Origin: Oopsacas minuta
Lineage: Eukaryota; Porifera; Hexactinellida; Lyssacinosida; Leucopsacidae
Assembly (NCBI GenBank): GCA_024704765.1
Contig: JAKMXF010000310.1
Location: 872,493-936,492 of the forward strand
Direction of reading: 5' to 3'
Length of the DNA stretch: 64,000 bases
The notes under the pieces were generated by a model. It did not search any database. It worked only from the letters and a program-made list of their open reading frames with translations, and was not told the origin of the DNA. The position numbers were made by a program, and so were the translations under genes. Of this stretch, positions 1 through 10,732 are shown piece after piece. Positions within the stretch are counted from its first letter, which is position 1; each line of letters begins with the position of its first letter.

Positions 1-44
1 TAGGACGTAAAGACTTATGGGCAAAAATGACATTTGGTGTGGAT

Positions 45-63
45 CTGTCTCTTATACACATCT
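45..63 (+). other. Tn5 mosaic end, probable sequencing-adapter remnant
   Basis: The 19 bases here are exactly the hyperactive Tn5 mosaic end used in Nextera tagmentation libraries (ctgtctcttatacacatct). Nothing else of Tn5 or IS50 is nearby. An exact 19-base match by chance is very unlikely, so I read this as untrimmed adapter built into the assembly. The join between bases 44 and 64 may therefore not exist in the organism. Confidence 0.88.
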
Positions 64-221
64 TCACAAACCTCAGGACAGACTGACCTTGTTTATATTG
101 AATATTTTTGTATGCATTTATGTAAATATGAACTTGGAATTTTACAGTTATTTACTGCTATCATTATTACGTAACTGTGTTTTACTACTATAGGTGCATG
201 CAGTAATGGCGAATTAGACTA

Positions 222-388
222 CAGTGGAGTCTCCCAAAACGGACAACCTCATGCAACGGACAAACCTCGTGGCATGGATTGAATTTGCTAAGTATGTAAT
301 GATACTTAAGCAGTCTCCGAGGAGCGGACAATTTTCTACAACGGACAGAAGCCGTGTCCACAACGTGTCCGTTATACGGAGACTACTG
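222..388. mobile_element. Small MITE with TA target duplications (Tc1/mariner/pogo-like)
   Basis: The 167-bp unit begins cagtggagtctcc and ends ggagactactg, which are inverted copies. It is flanked by TA at 220-221 and 389-390. The interior carries several copies of an 'acggaca' motif. It encodes no transposase, so it is presumably non-autonomous. Confidence 0.75.
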
Positions 389-467
389 TATACATTTATA
401 CTCAGTTGAGTCACTTAATTCGTCTTCTTCCCAATTAAGTAATCTTTATTCCTGTGTAACCTATTTT

Positions 468-495
468 TACCGACTATACTTTAGTATAGTCGGTA
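468..495. repeat. Perfect 28-bp palindrome
   Basis: A 13-bp stem (taccgactatact) is followed by a 2-base centre and its exact reverse complement. Related 'actatagtcggcacagtaaaa' ends occur near 12265 and 23335. It is therefore probably the fossil end of a dispersed element rather than a host regulatory site. Confidence 0.6.
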
Positions 496-1281
496 CAGTA
501 TTGAAATGGTTGCTTATATTTTTCTTTTTTTTGGTTATTAACGTTTAAGTGAGTGTGCGAATACGCTGCTGAATCTGCTGCAATGATAATCAAACTTTAA
601 AATTGTCATAGAAACTTGATTTCTACTCAGCTATCTTTGGGTTATCGAGTACACCGATTCTGAGTATCGCACTTTCAAGTTTCTCTTATGTTAATAATTG
701 TTGTTCTTAAGAATTTGTTGCTCTTATGAAGAAAATTTCTAGTCACGAAGTGGCAGAGTTCTACGGTCTACACAAGGATCAAGACTTCGCAAGCCATACA
801 GTGGGAGATAGAGAGTAGCACGCTCGTATAGATTATACATGATGCAATATGTATATTTGGACTGCTTATTGTCTCAATTTCGCCTTTTCTGTTATCGCTT
901 CACCTCTCTATATACAGCATGTCTCAAAAGTTTTTTCCTCCTCAGTACTTCGATTGAAGTCGTTATAAATCGAAGAGTATTGTTTACTAACCGACCATTT
1001 TTCAGATTATTATTAGTCTATAGTAGTCCAATACTACAATGAATACTTCATTTCTTATTTGATAATCTGTTTATATTTTCGATATTTTTTCTCAACCCTC
1101 ACAAATGTCATACATGGATGTCATGAAACCAAGATTTGCTGTTCGTGAGCGAGCGATTGGCATGATTGAAGCGGGTTCAAAACAGAAAACAGTCGCCAAT
1201 ACTCTTGGAGTCACAATTCGGACAGTTCGGAACTGGTGTAAAAGGCATAGAGCAGGATATTTGCTTGATGACAAGCCCCGG

Positions 1282-4200
1282 TGTCAGAGGGGCAGTGGTC
1301 CCCCGGGTGAGCTGTCCCCCCGGACTTGTGGCACTAGGGTGATATGTCCTCCGGACCTCTGGCACTAGGGTCAGTAGTCCTCCTTTTGGGTCAGAAGTCC
1401 CCTTCCGGCACTAGGGTTAGTAGTCCTCGGGTTGTATGTAGAAAATACCAAATTAGTAAATACAAGTGATACTTTATTGGGAGTACTTATATAAAGCTGA
1501 GCAAATTAGTAAATACAAGTGATACTTTATAGAGAGCACAGTTTTTTGTCTAATAGAAAATCAGAAGCACAGTTTTTTGTCAAAACCGGAAGGTGTTAGT
1601 CAAAGTCGGGAGGTGTTAGTTCAAAACCAATAAAAATTCAATAGAGAAAAAACTGTGCTCTAGTAGAGCTGAGCTATATATAAGTAACCTCTACTTTATT
1701 ATACTTGTAGATGTTACAAATACCACAGAGTGATTTACGTGACAAATTTATATTGGAACTTACGATAACATTCAAAAACTCATTGGTTGTAGTATATATT
1801 AGTATACATTTGAAGTTATACTGTAATTTCTCAATTTTCTTGCATTTGATTATCTACAATATGTTTGAAGTTCTGTATGATCAGATATACGAATATTCAG
1901 CTTTTAAACGCTATCCTTTAAATTCTTCCAAAAACGAACGCCGAATTATTCGTCGGAAAAGTTATGAACATTTCTTCACAGCTGATGGCCTGTTGCACTA
2001 CTCTGCAGTTAGCACTACGAAAGCACTAAAATCAGCCAACCCATTAGATAGAACATGGAGAACCGTTGTACGTTCATGCGATGAGGGAGAAAGGGTTTTA
2101 GAATCTTGCCATTCCAGTGACTTTGGTGAGTATATTAGTAATTCATTTACAACAATGTAATAGAACTATAATTTCTTCCATAGAAGTAATTTCTTTTACA
2201 GTTGAAAATTATCTAGGTGGACATTTTGGGCGAGACAAAACGTACGAAAAAGTTGCAGCCCGTTTTTACTGGCCTAATATGTACAATGATGTACGTAAAT
2301 ATGTTGCAGCTTGCGACATTTGTCAGAGAGTGAATGAATCTGGAAATTTTATAAAGGCTAAAGCTCCCTTACATCCGATAAAAGTTGATCCAGAGGTATG
2401 GAAAATGGTACGTTCTTCTGTCGATTTTCATTCGCACCGTTCTAATTTTACATCGATGTCTTTTTAACTTTTATAGGTGGGAGTTGATTTGATTGGACCA
2501 CTTACAATGACACCAAGAGGTAATAAATACATTATTACCCTGGTTGATTACTTCTCAAAGTGGCCAGAAGCAGATGCATTACCAGATAAGAGTGCTAAAG
2601 GTGTTGCTCTCTTTCTTTATAAGACTATGTGCCGGTTTGGATGCACTCAGGTAGTTATCAGCGATCAGGGTAGAGAATTCGTTAACAAAGTGAATCAAGA
2701 GCTATTTGATCTAACTAAAACAACTCATAGAATTTCTACCGCCTACCACCCTCAAACAAATGGTTTAGTTGAGCGATTTAACCAGACCATTCAACGCGCT
2801 CTCCTAAAGCTTGTAATAAAAGAACAAGATAATTGGGATATGTACATTGATGGAGTTCTATTTGCATATAGAACATCTGTACAAAAGACAACAAAAAAAT
2901 CGCCTTTCGAAATAATGTACCTTCGGTGAGATATTTGTAACTGTTCTATGCTAGAATTTTTAACTCGATTACATTCTACAGTGAAGCTATCCTGCCGATT
3001 GAGATGGATTTTATGCCTGAATATCTAAATATCCCTGCGGACCCTAACATAGATGCATTTATTTGCCAGATGAATAACATAAAGAAGTCGCTTTATGGAA
3101 AGGTTGATAAGAATATCCAGGAGGGACAGGAAAAACGGAAGAATGAGTATGATAAAAAACAAAAGCAATCTAAAGTAAGTCTTCTTAAGAATTATTTAGT
3201 ATTTACATACCAGTTTATATGTTTTGCTCTAGAATTTTAAACCAGGTACACTAGTTCTCCTTCGAAATAGTGCTAAGGATGGAAGAAAGGGTGATAAATT
3301 TCGAATGCGGTATCTTGGACCATATGAAATTATTCAAGATATTGGGAAGGGAGTTTACAAGCTTCGCAATTGTGTAACCGGAATTCTCCTCAAAAAAACT
3401 CAGAATATCTCCCGTCTAAAGTTGTACTGCAAGAAGAAATTTCAAATCAGATCGAATCATGTATCAGGCTACAGATATTCAAAACAAAGAGCGATGCAAA
3501 CTGGAATTGTAGAGTCTGAAAACGAACTGTGTGAGAAGGAACCGAAAGAAGTACTTGTCATTTCTGTTGACAGAAAAGACAACGTAAGTAATCATTCTAT
3601 ATAAATTTAGGACAATCAACGCAAACAATTCAACCTCAATAATCATGGTTGATACAAAATGGTTTGTGTAGCTTCTCTTTAGTTTAAAATTTTCATTCTG
3701 AACTCTAAATCGAGAAATTATCCGTTAGAATATACACAATTTCATAAAATCACCTGATAGTCCCCCTTACACGAATAAATTCTACCTTCTTTAATAGGAG
3801 TCAATAAACGGTACAATATCTTCAAGTCCTCCATCACCATCTCCATTCTGGGTGCACAATCTGTATCTCAGCCCAACTGATGAGCTAGAAATACTAAATG
3901 GACTTTGGCTGACAGATAAACACATTGTTGCGGCTCAAAAATTGTTGAAAAACCAGCACCCACTTACAAATGGGCTTGAAGATCCCCTCATGCTTGCAGA
4001 AAAGCTTTCATATAAATCAACTTCAATCTCATTTGTCCAGATTGTCAACTTAGGTAGGACACACTGGGTCTGTGTCTCAAGCTTTTAATTGTCTACCTGG
4101 AATTGTGGATGTTTATGATAGCATTCCAGCATGTTCTCTGGGTTCGTTATCTTTGAGAAAACAAGTGGCCTCAATAATTAAAACAACTGAACGCAGTTTT

Positions 4201-4736
4201 GAACTACATTTTGTTGAAACTCAAAGACAATCAGGGAGAACAGATTGTGGACTATTTTCTATAGCCTTTGCTACAGCACTATGCCAAGGCATTGACCCTC
4301 ATACGTGCTCCTTTGATCAAACTCAGATGAGGATACATCTGCACAGCTGTCTAGAACAATTGAACATGACTCTGTTCCCTTCTTCAAAAAAGCCACGTCG
4401 AAAGTGCACGAAGAGATGGCAGAGAAAGATCGTAGTAGCAAACTGAGTAGAAATATTTGAATTTGAAATAGGTTTCACTAGTACAATACAAAGGTATTTA
4501 GAAAGTAGATAATATCTTTGGATAAATCCGCACTAGTGCCAGAGGTCCGCTGGGGGACATCTGACCCAAAGTGGGGACTACTTACCCTAGTGTCAGAGGT
4601 CCGGGGGGACACTCCACACTAGTGCCATTCGTCGGCGGGACTCCTTGCCCTAGTGTCACTAGTCCGGGGGACATTTGGCCCTAGTGCCACTAGTCCGGGG
4701 GGACAGAATTTAGGGAGGACACATGACACTATCACA
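1282..4736 (+). mobile_element. Ginger1-type DNA transposon, copy 1
   Basis: The element starts tgtcagagg and ends atcaca. It is flanked by a perfect CCGG duplication at 1278-1281 and 4737-4740. Both termini carry a long, patchy inverted repeat built from 'cactagtccggggggacat'-like blocks (roughly 1282-1435 and 4530-4736). It has no reverse transcriptase and no LTRs, which separates it from Ty3/gypsy despite the gypsy-like integrase. It lies inside the mariner transposase gene. Two short internal duplications near 1495-1610 are absent from copy 2 (43277-46687). Confidence 0.87.
1861..4446 (+). pseudogene. Ginger integrase-GPY/F-ULP1 gene, copy 1 (frameshifted)
   Basis: This gene would encode the transposon integrase fused to a SUMO-protease-like domain. 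GT..AG borders give exons ending at 2125, then 2202-2407, 2477-2925, 2982-3174, 3233-3583 and 3798-4446. The start is uncertain; Met at 1861 or 1711 is possible. Features in order are an H2C2 zinc finger (GHFGRDKT ... CDICQR), a catalytic core with DLIGPL, SDQGREF and GLVERFN spaced DD35E, a GPY/F motif (RMRYLGPYEI), and a C48/ULP1 peptidase with THWVCVSS, VDVYDS and GRTDCGLF. The integrase frame is open. One extra T in the run at 4082-4086, compared with copy 2, breaks the protease frame after VCVSSF. ULP1 domains are, to my knowledge, known in some Ginger1 elements. Confidence 0.83.
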
Positions 4737-5897
4737 CCGGTCTGGACCTCCGACGAAGCTTTCCCGGATTCCGAAAATTATAATTCGAAAATCAATCGGG
4801 AAACTCTACAATTCAACCCGAAATCTTGCGAAATATATCTCGTCTAAGTCGGTGACCGTTAGTAAAGACACAATTCACCGTTATTTACGGGACACAATCG
4901 GAGCAAAAGCCTATAAAAGACCCTCATACCCGAAATTGACTGAAAAACAAAAGGTAAAGAGGCTAGAATTCTGCCAGGAACGCAAAACATGGACTGGTCG
5001 TGATTGGGAAAGAGTTCTTTTTAGTGATGAAAGCCCTTTTGAGCTTTTCCATCTGACTAATAGGCAGAATGATCGTGTTTGGGACATTAATCCGCACAAC
5101 ATTACCCCAGTTGAATCAGTCAAAAACCCCCCGAAAATGATGGTCTGGGGAATGATGAGCCGGTCAGGGCTATCAGAACTACACTTCATCCCCCCAAAAC
5201 GCTCAGTGAATACTGACTACTATATTGATGAAATCCTGGAGAAGTGTTGTCTCCCTACCTTTAAGCGTAGAAAGACTAGAGCCCCACTTACCAAAAGGAA
5301 AATGTGTCGAAAGATGTCCGAGACAATTTTCATGCAGGATGGCGCCCCTGCCCATACAGCCATAAGGACCCAGAAATGGCTTTCAGAGCATTTACATGGC
5401 TTTTTGGAGAAAGGTATTTGGCCTAGTAACTCCCCAGATTTAAATCCCATCGAAAATCTTTGGTCTATTATGCAAGCAGAGCTAGACAAGAGCAAGCTCG
5501 CTACAAATTTAACCCAGCTCGGAAAATATTTGGAAAATATATGGAATGGGATTAGCCCGTCGATACTTGAGAATTTAGTTGATGGGATGCCAAGTCGAAT
5601 TAATTCATGTATAAAACTTAATGGTGAATATATAGGCAAATAATTAGATGAATCTAAGAAATTCTATATTATAGTGGTATTCATAAGAGGAAAGACTTTT
5701 GAGACACCCTGTAGTATTATTGTAATCGCCATTAAAGATATTGAAGCAAATATACATTCCCTGTATCCTAGCTCTGAGATTTCTAGTTACACACTAGACT
5801 TCAGCTATGGTACGGACACGTATCTACCAATAAATAATATATCTGAGGATAATAGGTTATTATAAAACTATAGTAAATGTTCGTTGTTCTGTCAATC

Positions 5898-7409
5898 CTA
5901 AACTCTCTTCTCGAATGATAGATTCAACCCTTCAGGTTTGATTAAAACTTCGAATTTAGGATCAGGTTCTTTCACTAGATGCAACTTATAGGAGCTACAG
6001 AGGTGCGCTGTAATCAGCTGCATCTGTGCTTCAGCTATCCTCCTACCAACACACATTCGCGGACCTGCACCAAAAGGTATAAAAGAGAATGGATCTATTT
6101 CTTTCCTACTCTCCCATCTCTCTGGTATAAACTCAAGAGGATCTCTCCAGTAATTTTCATTCAATCCTATTCCATAGATATCAGCGAATACTTGCGTATC
6201 CTTTGGAATACAAACTCCTCCAATCGTAGATTCCTCTGGCAATATTCTAGTAAATGTACCTACAGTAGGGGTAACCCTCATTGACTCCTTTAAGCACATC
6301 TTCATATAGTGTAACTTGTTGAAATGTTCAGCTGTTACAACAGAGCTATCTCCTATTACTGAGTGCACTTCTTCACATAGCTTTTCTTGCACCTTGAGGT
6401 TCTTAGCCAGATTGTACCATAACCATTGAGTAGATGTGGTTGTTGTATCCACTCCTGCCCCTAATAGGCTAATAAATGTATTAATAATTTCCTTCTCATC
6501 AAAGTCAGTCTCAGTTTGTAAATATTCAAGCATTGTGATTTGCTCTCTATCAGGATCCTTGGGCAGGGTGGCTGATACCTGGATCTGTTTATTGTTGTAA
6601 TTTATTACTGTTTGTAGAGATTCAATCAATTTTCGAATTTTCTTTCTTTGAAAGTATGACAACCATTCTATATCTTTTGTACTTCCGAAACCTCGTACTA
6701 TTGACATCATGGCTTGGAAGTACTCTGAAGTTTCTTCTGTCAATTCTGTGCTGCTAAATATATGAAATGCCATATAATTAGCCGAGTTGACCGTCCATAA
6801 ACGCAATCTCTCTACAATTGGATCCAAATTCATCTGTCCTCTTCCTTGTATATCTATTATGTCTGTGACTGCACACTTTGCTATTTCACTCAATTTTGGA
6901 AAGTAACCCGAAATGAATTTTGGACGTAGTAATCGTTTTGATAAGGGATCTCGAAGTCGTTTCCATTCTGCACCATACGAAAATACTAAACCTTTCTTTA
7001 AACCAAGCATTTCCATGGCTCTTCTAATATTAAATCCAGAATTTCCCCTATCAGGGTTTTTACCTTCTTTCGCGGACAATTCTGCAAGCAAAGAAGGTGT
7101 ACTGATAACGAGTTGTTTAGGACTGAAAAAGAAAGGTTGGAAAGCGTATATTTCTCCTAGTTCTTTACTTCTTTTATAGAAAAACTCGTGCAATTTAGAC
7201 ATCGGGTGTCTTGTTAGTTCTAGATCTACTAGTCCGAGAAATCTCTTTGCAGTTGGAAGGTCATCAAGGTGTGTCGCAGCCACAACATCTCTTTTGAGGA
7301 TATTCTCTGTGCTTATGGTACGCGATGGGATTACGAGAGGAGATCTTCGAAATAGAGTTAGGAGGCGAAACATTGCAAATAGAATGGCGGATAAATATAT
7401 TGTTGCCAA
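5898..7409 (-). CDS. Mitochondrial-clan cytochrome P450
   Basis: This intronless 503-residue haem mono-oxygenase has all core motifs: I-helix oxygen-binding GAGVDTT (about 317-323), ExxR in KESMR (E375, R378), and the haem loop PFGAGPRMCVGRR with ligand Cys453. The arginine pair after the cysteine (GRRIAE) and the basic, acid-poor N-terminus (RLLTLFRRSP ... IPSR) fit the animal mitochondrial clan (CYP10/11/12/24/27 type). Such enzymes take electrons from adrenodoxin in the mitochondrial matrix. The substrate cannot be told from sequence. Length matches the family, and the first ATG is at 7409. A foldback element begins only 8 bp upstream of the ATG, so the promoter or 5' UTR must cross or use it. 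Confidence 0.9.
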   Translation of the reverse strand: MATIYLSAILFAMFRLLTLFRRSPLVIPSRTISTENILKRDVVAATHLDDLPTAKRFLGLVDLELTRHPMSKLHEFFYKRSKELGEIYAFQPFFFSPKQLVISTPSLLAELSAKEGKNPDRGNSGFNIRRAMEMLGLKKGLVFSYGAEWKRLRDPLSKRLLRPKFISGYFPKLSEIAKCAVTDIIDIQGRGQMNLDPIVERLRLWTVNSANYMAFHIFSSTELTEETSEYFQAMMSIVRGFGSTKDIEWLSYFQRKKIRKLIESLQTVINYNNKQIQVSATLPKDPDREQITMLEYLQTETDFDEKEIINTFISLLGAGVDTTTTSTQWLWYNLAKNLKVQEKLCEEVHSVIGDSSVVTAEHFNKLHYMKMCLKESMRVTPTVGTFTRILPEESTIGGVCIPKDTQVFADIYGIGLNENYWRDPLEFIPERWESRKEIDPFSFIPFGAGPRMCVGRRIAEAQMQLITAHLCSSYKLHLVKEPDPKFEVLIKPEGLNLSFEKRV

Positions 7410-7416
7410 ATAACTG

Positions 7417-7576
7417 ATATATAGCTCAACTATACTATAGTACAGTTTTGTGTATTAACTTTTCTATGTTCGAGGGAAGGTCCTTTGTTAGGCCTATGAA
7501 AGTAATCTATTTGGGATGAGGGTATGGGGTTTTGTATTACAAAAAACTGTACTATACTATAGTTGAGCTATATATA
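7417..7576. mobile_element. Foldback MITE next to the P450 start
   Basis: Arms of about 35 bp at 7417-7452 and 7540-7576 are near-perfect inverted repeats (tagctcaactatactatag ... acagtttt). The same arm pattern, with a few base changes, forms a foldback inside both Ginger copies (46328-46481 and, scrambled, about 1493-1690). This makes it a small element family. The arms contain 'tatata' runs that could act as TATA-like sequence; that is inference only. Confidence 0.55.
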
Positions 7577-9526
7577 AAGAATCTGATTTGTTTCTATGTT
7601 TTGCATGTGATTACATTATGGAACTGTTTACTCCTTCCAATATGTGGATTAGTGACTTTCCTTTTGAAGGTTATATTTTCACTGACACGTGCTTCTAGAT
7701 TATATCTGGGTGGCCAAAAGTTTGGAGACAAACATAAAATTATTTATTATTATGTATTTCTGCTATTATTTACTTACTATTTAACCATGATGATAATAAC
7801 TTAACATAAAATTATTTGATAATTCTATTTATTTTATAGAATATACAAGCATTTGTCTCGTCGCTTCGCGATGAACTCAGCGAATTGCGCCTCGAGGCAT
7901 TCATTATACTCCAAATTGATGGTCCCTTTGAGTATATTATATTATAGATGTATATAGAACAATGTAATTCACGAATATACGTATATGGTATATATATTAT
8001 TGAATCATTTTGTAAGATCAACCTCCTTTGTAGCCGTTGAGAGCAAGTATCTAGGTAAACTTTGAGATTTTGCTAATTTGTTTACTTTATATTCATAAAA
8101 ACAACAATAAATTTACATATGATAAATGCAAAAGTATGAAAATCGGATTCAGCATGTTCGATATATTTAGTGAAGTTTATTCGAATTTTATTTACTTCCT
8201 TGATAAACACAATAAATACATAGTTATGCAACAATTTCAAAATTGCATACCATAAATCCTTTCCTTGACAACGGACGAACAACAATTGAGATTTAATAAT
8301 TATAGGTTTTCTAGTAAATTTCAAATTAGGAAATTTCGCAAATTGTCATGGGGCAAATTATTGGACTGTTCAAAGCTGGGAAATCATGCAGAGAGATCGT
8401 TTCAATATTTGGAAACGAAAATAAAAGCTGACTGGCTCAGCACAGGTGCTTTCTTGGTCAGGTAGGCCGTCCGGGTTAACTCCTCGAGTTCTAAACATAT
8501 AGGGCTAATCCAGTTCGCTGAATCCCAATTTCGCATTCTTAAATTTCTCTTATGTAAATTTTTTGTTGTTTTTATTAATATAGAGTAAACAAATATTTGA
8601 AATATTTATTTATTGATTCATTTCTTTCAATTTTATACCTTCCTAAATTCGAAGCACTATTTGTCGAGTCCCATGTGAACACAAAGTGTTAGCAAACCCC
8701 GCAGTGCGACCAAGCGCAGCTGTTCGTATGTATTATAACCCTGGAATCATAGGAATTTTGGAGAAAATTCTGTACAATAGTCAGCCTAAACATACCTAAT
8801 ACACATATTCCACGCTAGTATTGTCATATCGGTATTTTCACAGCGGAATAAATAGGTTGGACAATCCTGTGTTATTTTATTAATCCCTGAATCATTATAA
8901 TAGGGAAATTATGAATCTTTAGCACCGATTGATATTTCTACTTGCAAGATGGAACTCTAATAGTTCATTGAATATATTTAGTATAATGTTGTTACCACAA
9001 GTTTGGCTAGCACTAAATAACTCCGTAGATACGAGAGCTTATCTCGTAGGGATTAGATCAAATTTAACACAGAATAGTGAGATAATTCACCCACATAACT
9101 ATATCATTATTAATTACAGTGTATGTAGTCCAGACTATAAGAATACTGGGAAATTATATTCCTATATGATGTATACTTATATATGGTGTATTCCTATCTG
9201 GCGTATCTGTCACGCCAAAATTTGTCCCCCCCCGGATCATTTTTGGTTGCCAACTATTGACCTTGTTGAAGGACATTTTTGGCACCCTTGATTGCTGACT
9301 GGTGTATCTTGGAGCGTTACTGTAAGAGCAGATGGCATTTTTATCGATTTAGATTTTTTGATGAATTCACTCCACATTCTAGAAGAAATCTAGGCCGGAC
9401 CAATATTGTCCTGGCCTATCCACTGTATAATTATTATACATAAATACCGAATATGCTACCTGAAATCACATATAAGAGGAAGTACATGCATACATAGAAT
9501 ACTGTAATATAGGAAGTTTGGAAGAA
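7577..9526. other. Gene-free stretch with dispersed repeat fossils
   Basis: No convincing gene is visible. Recurring pieces are a block 'ataaaaacaacaataaattt' with 'acatatg' (about 8080-8125, inverted relative to about 8550-8600), a 'ccataaatcctttccttgac' block (8250-8270) also seen near 29430 and 63450, and 'gccaaaatttgtccccccc' at about 9213, which recurs inverted near 12600. The small ORFs here look random. Confidence 0.5.
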
Positions 9527-10732
9527 ATGAGAAACCAGCTGTTCATATATTTAATCTTGACTAGCTTGTTTATTACTACGATTTCTATAAGAATATTAGT
9601 CAAGCCCGAAATATTTAAAAGGGATTGGCCGTTTAATGGTGATCTAAATTTTTCAAAAGATTGGTCAGATGAGTGTGATGTACCGTGTGTATGGACTGGG
9701 AGAGCTGATAACATAGATGGAGTTTTCTACATTATTAGACATAATATAGATGCACAGTGGGCTTTTGATGATGCAAAGTTAGCCGCGATTACAATAGGGG
9801 GTGCTACAGAAGCAGCGCATTATCATTCTCTACTAACGAATGAGAATTTTTGGAAATATTTCACTGCTAGTGCACTTCTTGCCACAGGTTCTGACATTCC
9901 ATGGATAATAAAGGTTTCCAGCTATGAGGAAATCCAAAAGGTACAACCAATTACAGATCCTATTAGGAAAGGAGTAATAGGAATGTTCAATTGTATGTCC
10001 TTTAATAATCGAGAAAAGATTTTGAAAGAAATGATGGAAATATTCCCAATTGCAAGTATAGGACTTTGTGTCAGAACCGAACCATGGCCAATGTGTGGCT
10101 CTAAGGAATGTGATAAAGAACATGTACTGAGAAAATACATGTTTTGTTTTGCCTTTGAAAATGGTGATACTCCAGGTTTCGTGAGTGAGAAAATACACCA
10201 ATGTTTTCGAGCTGGTTCACTTCCCGTGTGGTACGGCACGAAAGATGTTGCTTGGTTGCTACCGAAAGGATCCTATATAGACATGGGAGATTTTGAGTCT
10301 CATATACAATTGGCTCATTACTTGGTACATGTAATGAATAATGTTACTCTGTACAACAGCTATTTCGAATGGAAGAAACATCCACTTGATCCAGCTTATG
10401 TAGAAAGAAATGCTCCATTCTGGAACTATAAGATTCAATGCAGAGTTTGTCGGTATGTTTCGGTGATACAAAGAGGCTTAACATGGAACAAGACGACACA
10501 AAATGCTGAAATAGAATCCTCCAGACCCTTCTACCCTGAAATAGACATTAAGATACAATATTCAAGTGATATATTGGTTAAGAATTTCGAAGAAGATCGA
10601 ATAAACTATGTATTTAGATCTTATGCTGATATGTTAGTATTCTCGTCTCTTTTTGTAGTAATCTTTCTCGTTCTACATATTTCCGGCTACACGAAAGGAA
10701 TCTTGAAATTTTTGAAATACCGGCGTTATTAA
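9527..10732 (+). CDS. GT10 alpha-1,3-fucosyltransferase-like protein
   Basis: This 401-residue single-exon protein is a likely Golgi enzyme that moves fucose from GDP-fucose to a glycan. The family hallmark is at about residues 204-237 (KYMFCFAFENGDTPGFVSEK followed by AGSLPVWYG), then LPKGSYIDMGDF, as in the GT10 donor-binding region. An N-terminal hydrophobic stretch (about 4-22) fits a type II signal anchor. I chose the ATG at 9527; the open frame extends a few codons upstream without another ATG. An oddity is a second hydrophobic segment near the C-terminus (about 371-390, MLVFSSLFVVIFLVLHISGY), unusual for Golgi fucosyltransferases, which normally end in the catalytic domain. The acceptor is unknown. 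Confidence 0.87.
   Translation: MRNQLFIYLILTSLFITTISIRILVKPEIFKRDWPFNGDLNFSKDWSDECDVPCVWTGRADNIDGVFYIIRHNIDAQWAFDDAKLAAITIGGATEAAHYHSLLTNENFWKYFTASALLATGSDIPWIIKVSSYEEIQKVQPITDPIRKGVIGMFNCMSFNNREKILKEMMEIFPIASIGLCVRTEPWPMCGSKECDKEHVLRKYMFCFAFENGDTPGFVSEKIHQCFRAGSLPVWYGTKDVAWLLPKGSYIDMGDFESHIQLAHYLVHVMNNVTLYNSYFEWKKHPLDPAYVERNAPFWNYKIQCRVCRYVSVIQRGLTWNKTTQNAEIESSRPFYPEIDIKIQYSSDILVKNFEEDRINYVFRSYADMLVFSSLFVVIFLVLHISGYTKGILKFLKYRRY

Larger units (their letters stand above)
1105..5643 (+). pseudogene. Tc1/mariner (DD37E) transposase, split by insertion
   Basis: This cut-and-paste transposase is read in two pieces, 1105-1281 (59 residues) and 4741-5643 (300 residues). The frame continues exactly across the CCGG duplication left by the Ginger insertion, giving about 359 residues. 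The first piece is an N-terminal helix-turn-helix (tryptophan/basic motif NWCKRHRAG). The second has the catalytic residues in SDESPF, MQDGAPAH and SPDLNPIEN. I count 37 residues between the second Asp and the Glu, so this is DD37E rather than the DD34E of Tc1. No other stop or frameshift is visible, so the insertion is apparently the only lesion. It lies inside TIRs at 915 and 5711. Confidence 0.88.
915..5711 (+). mobile_element. Tc1/mariner element interrupted by Ginger
   Basis: The left end (cagcatgtctcaaaag from 915) and the right end (ending cttttgagacaccctg at 5711) are imperfect inverted repeats. TA dinucleotides flank them at 913-914 and 5712-5713. Without the 3,455-bp Ginger insert and its 4-bp duplication the element is 1,338 bp, normal for this superfamily. 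It contains one transposase gene on the + strand. Confidence 0.88.

Noticed and set aside
1282-4736. Reading the gypsy-like integrase as a retrotransposon or retrovirus
   Set aside because: There is no reverse transcriptase, protease of the aspartic type, gag or LTR. The ends are inverted, not direct, and the duplication is 4 bp CCGG, all fitting Ginger.
5674-5865. 63-codon frame beyond the mariner end
   Set aside because: It starts inside the terminal repeat with a non-ATG codon and shows no recognisable feature.
9833-10239. Overlapping minus-strand open frames
   Set aside because: They lie entirely inside the fucosyltransferase gene in antisense and show no domains.
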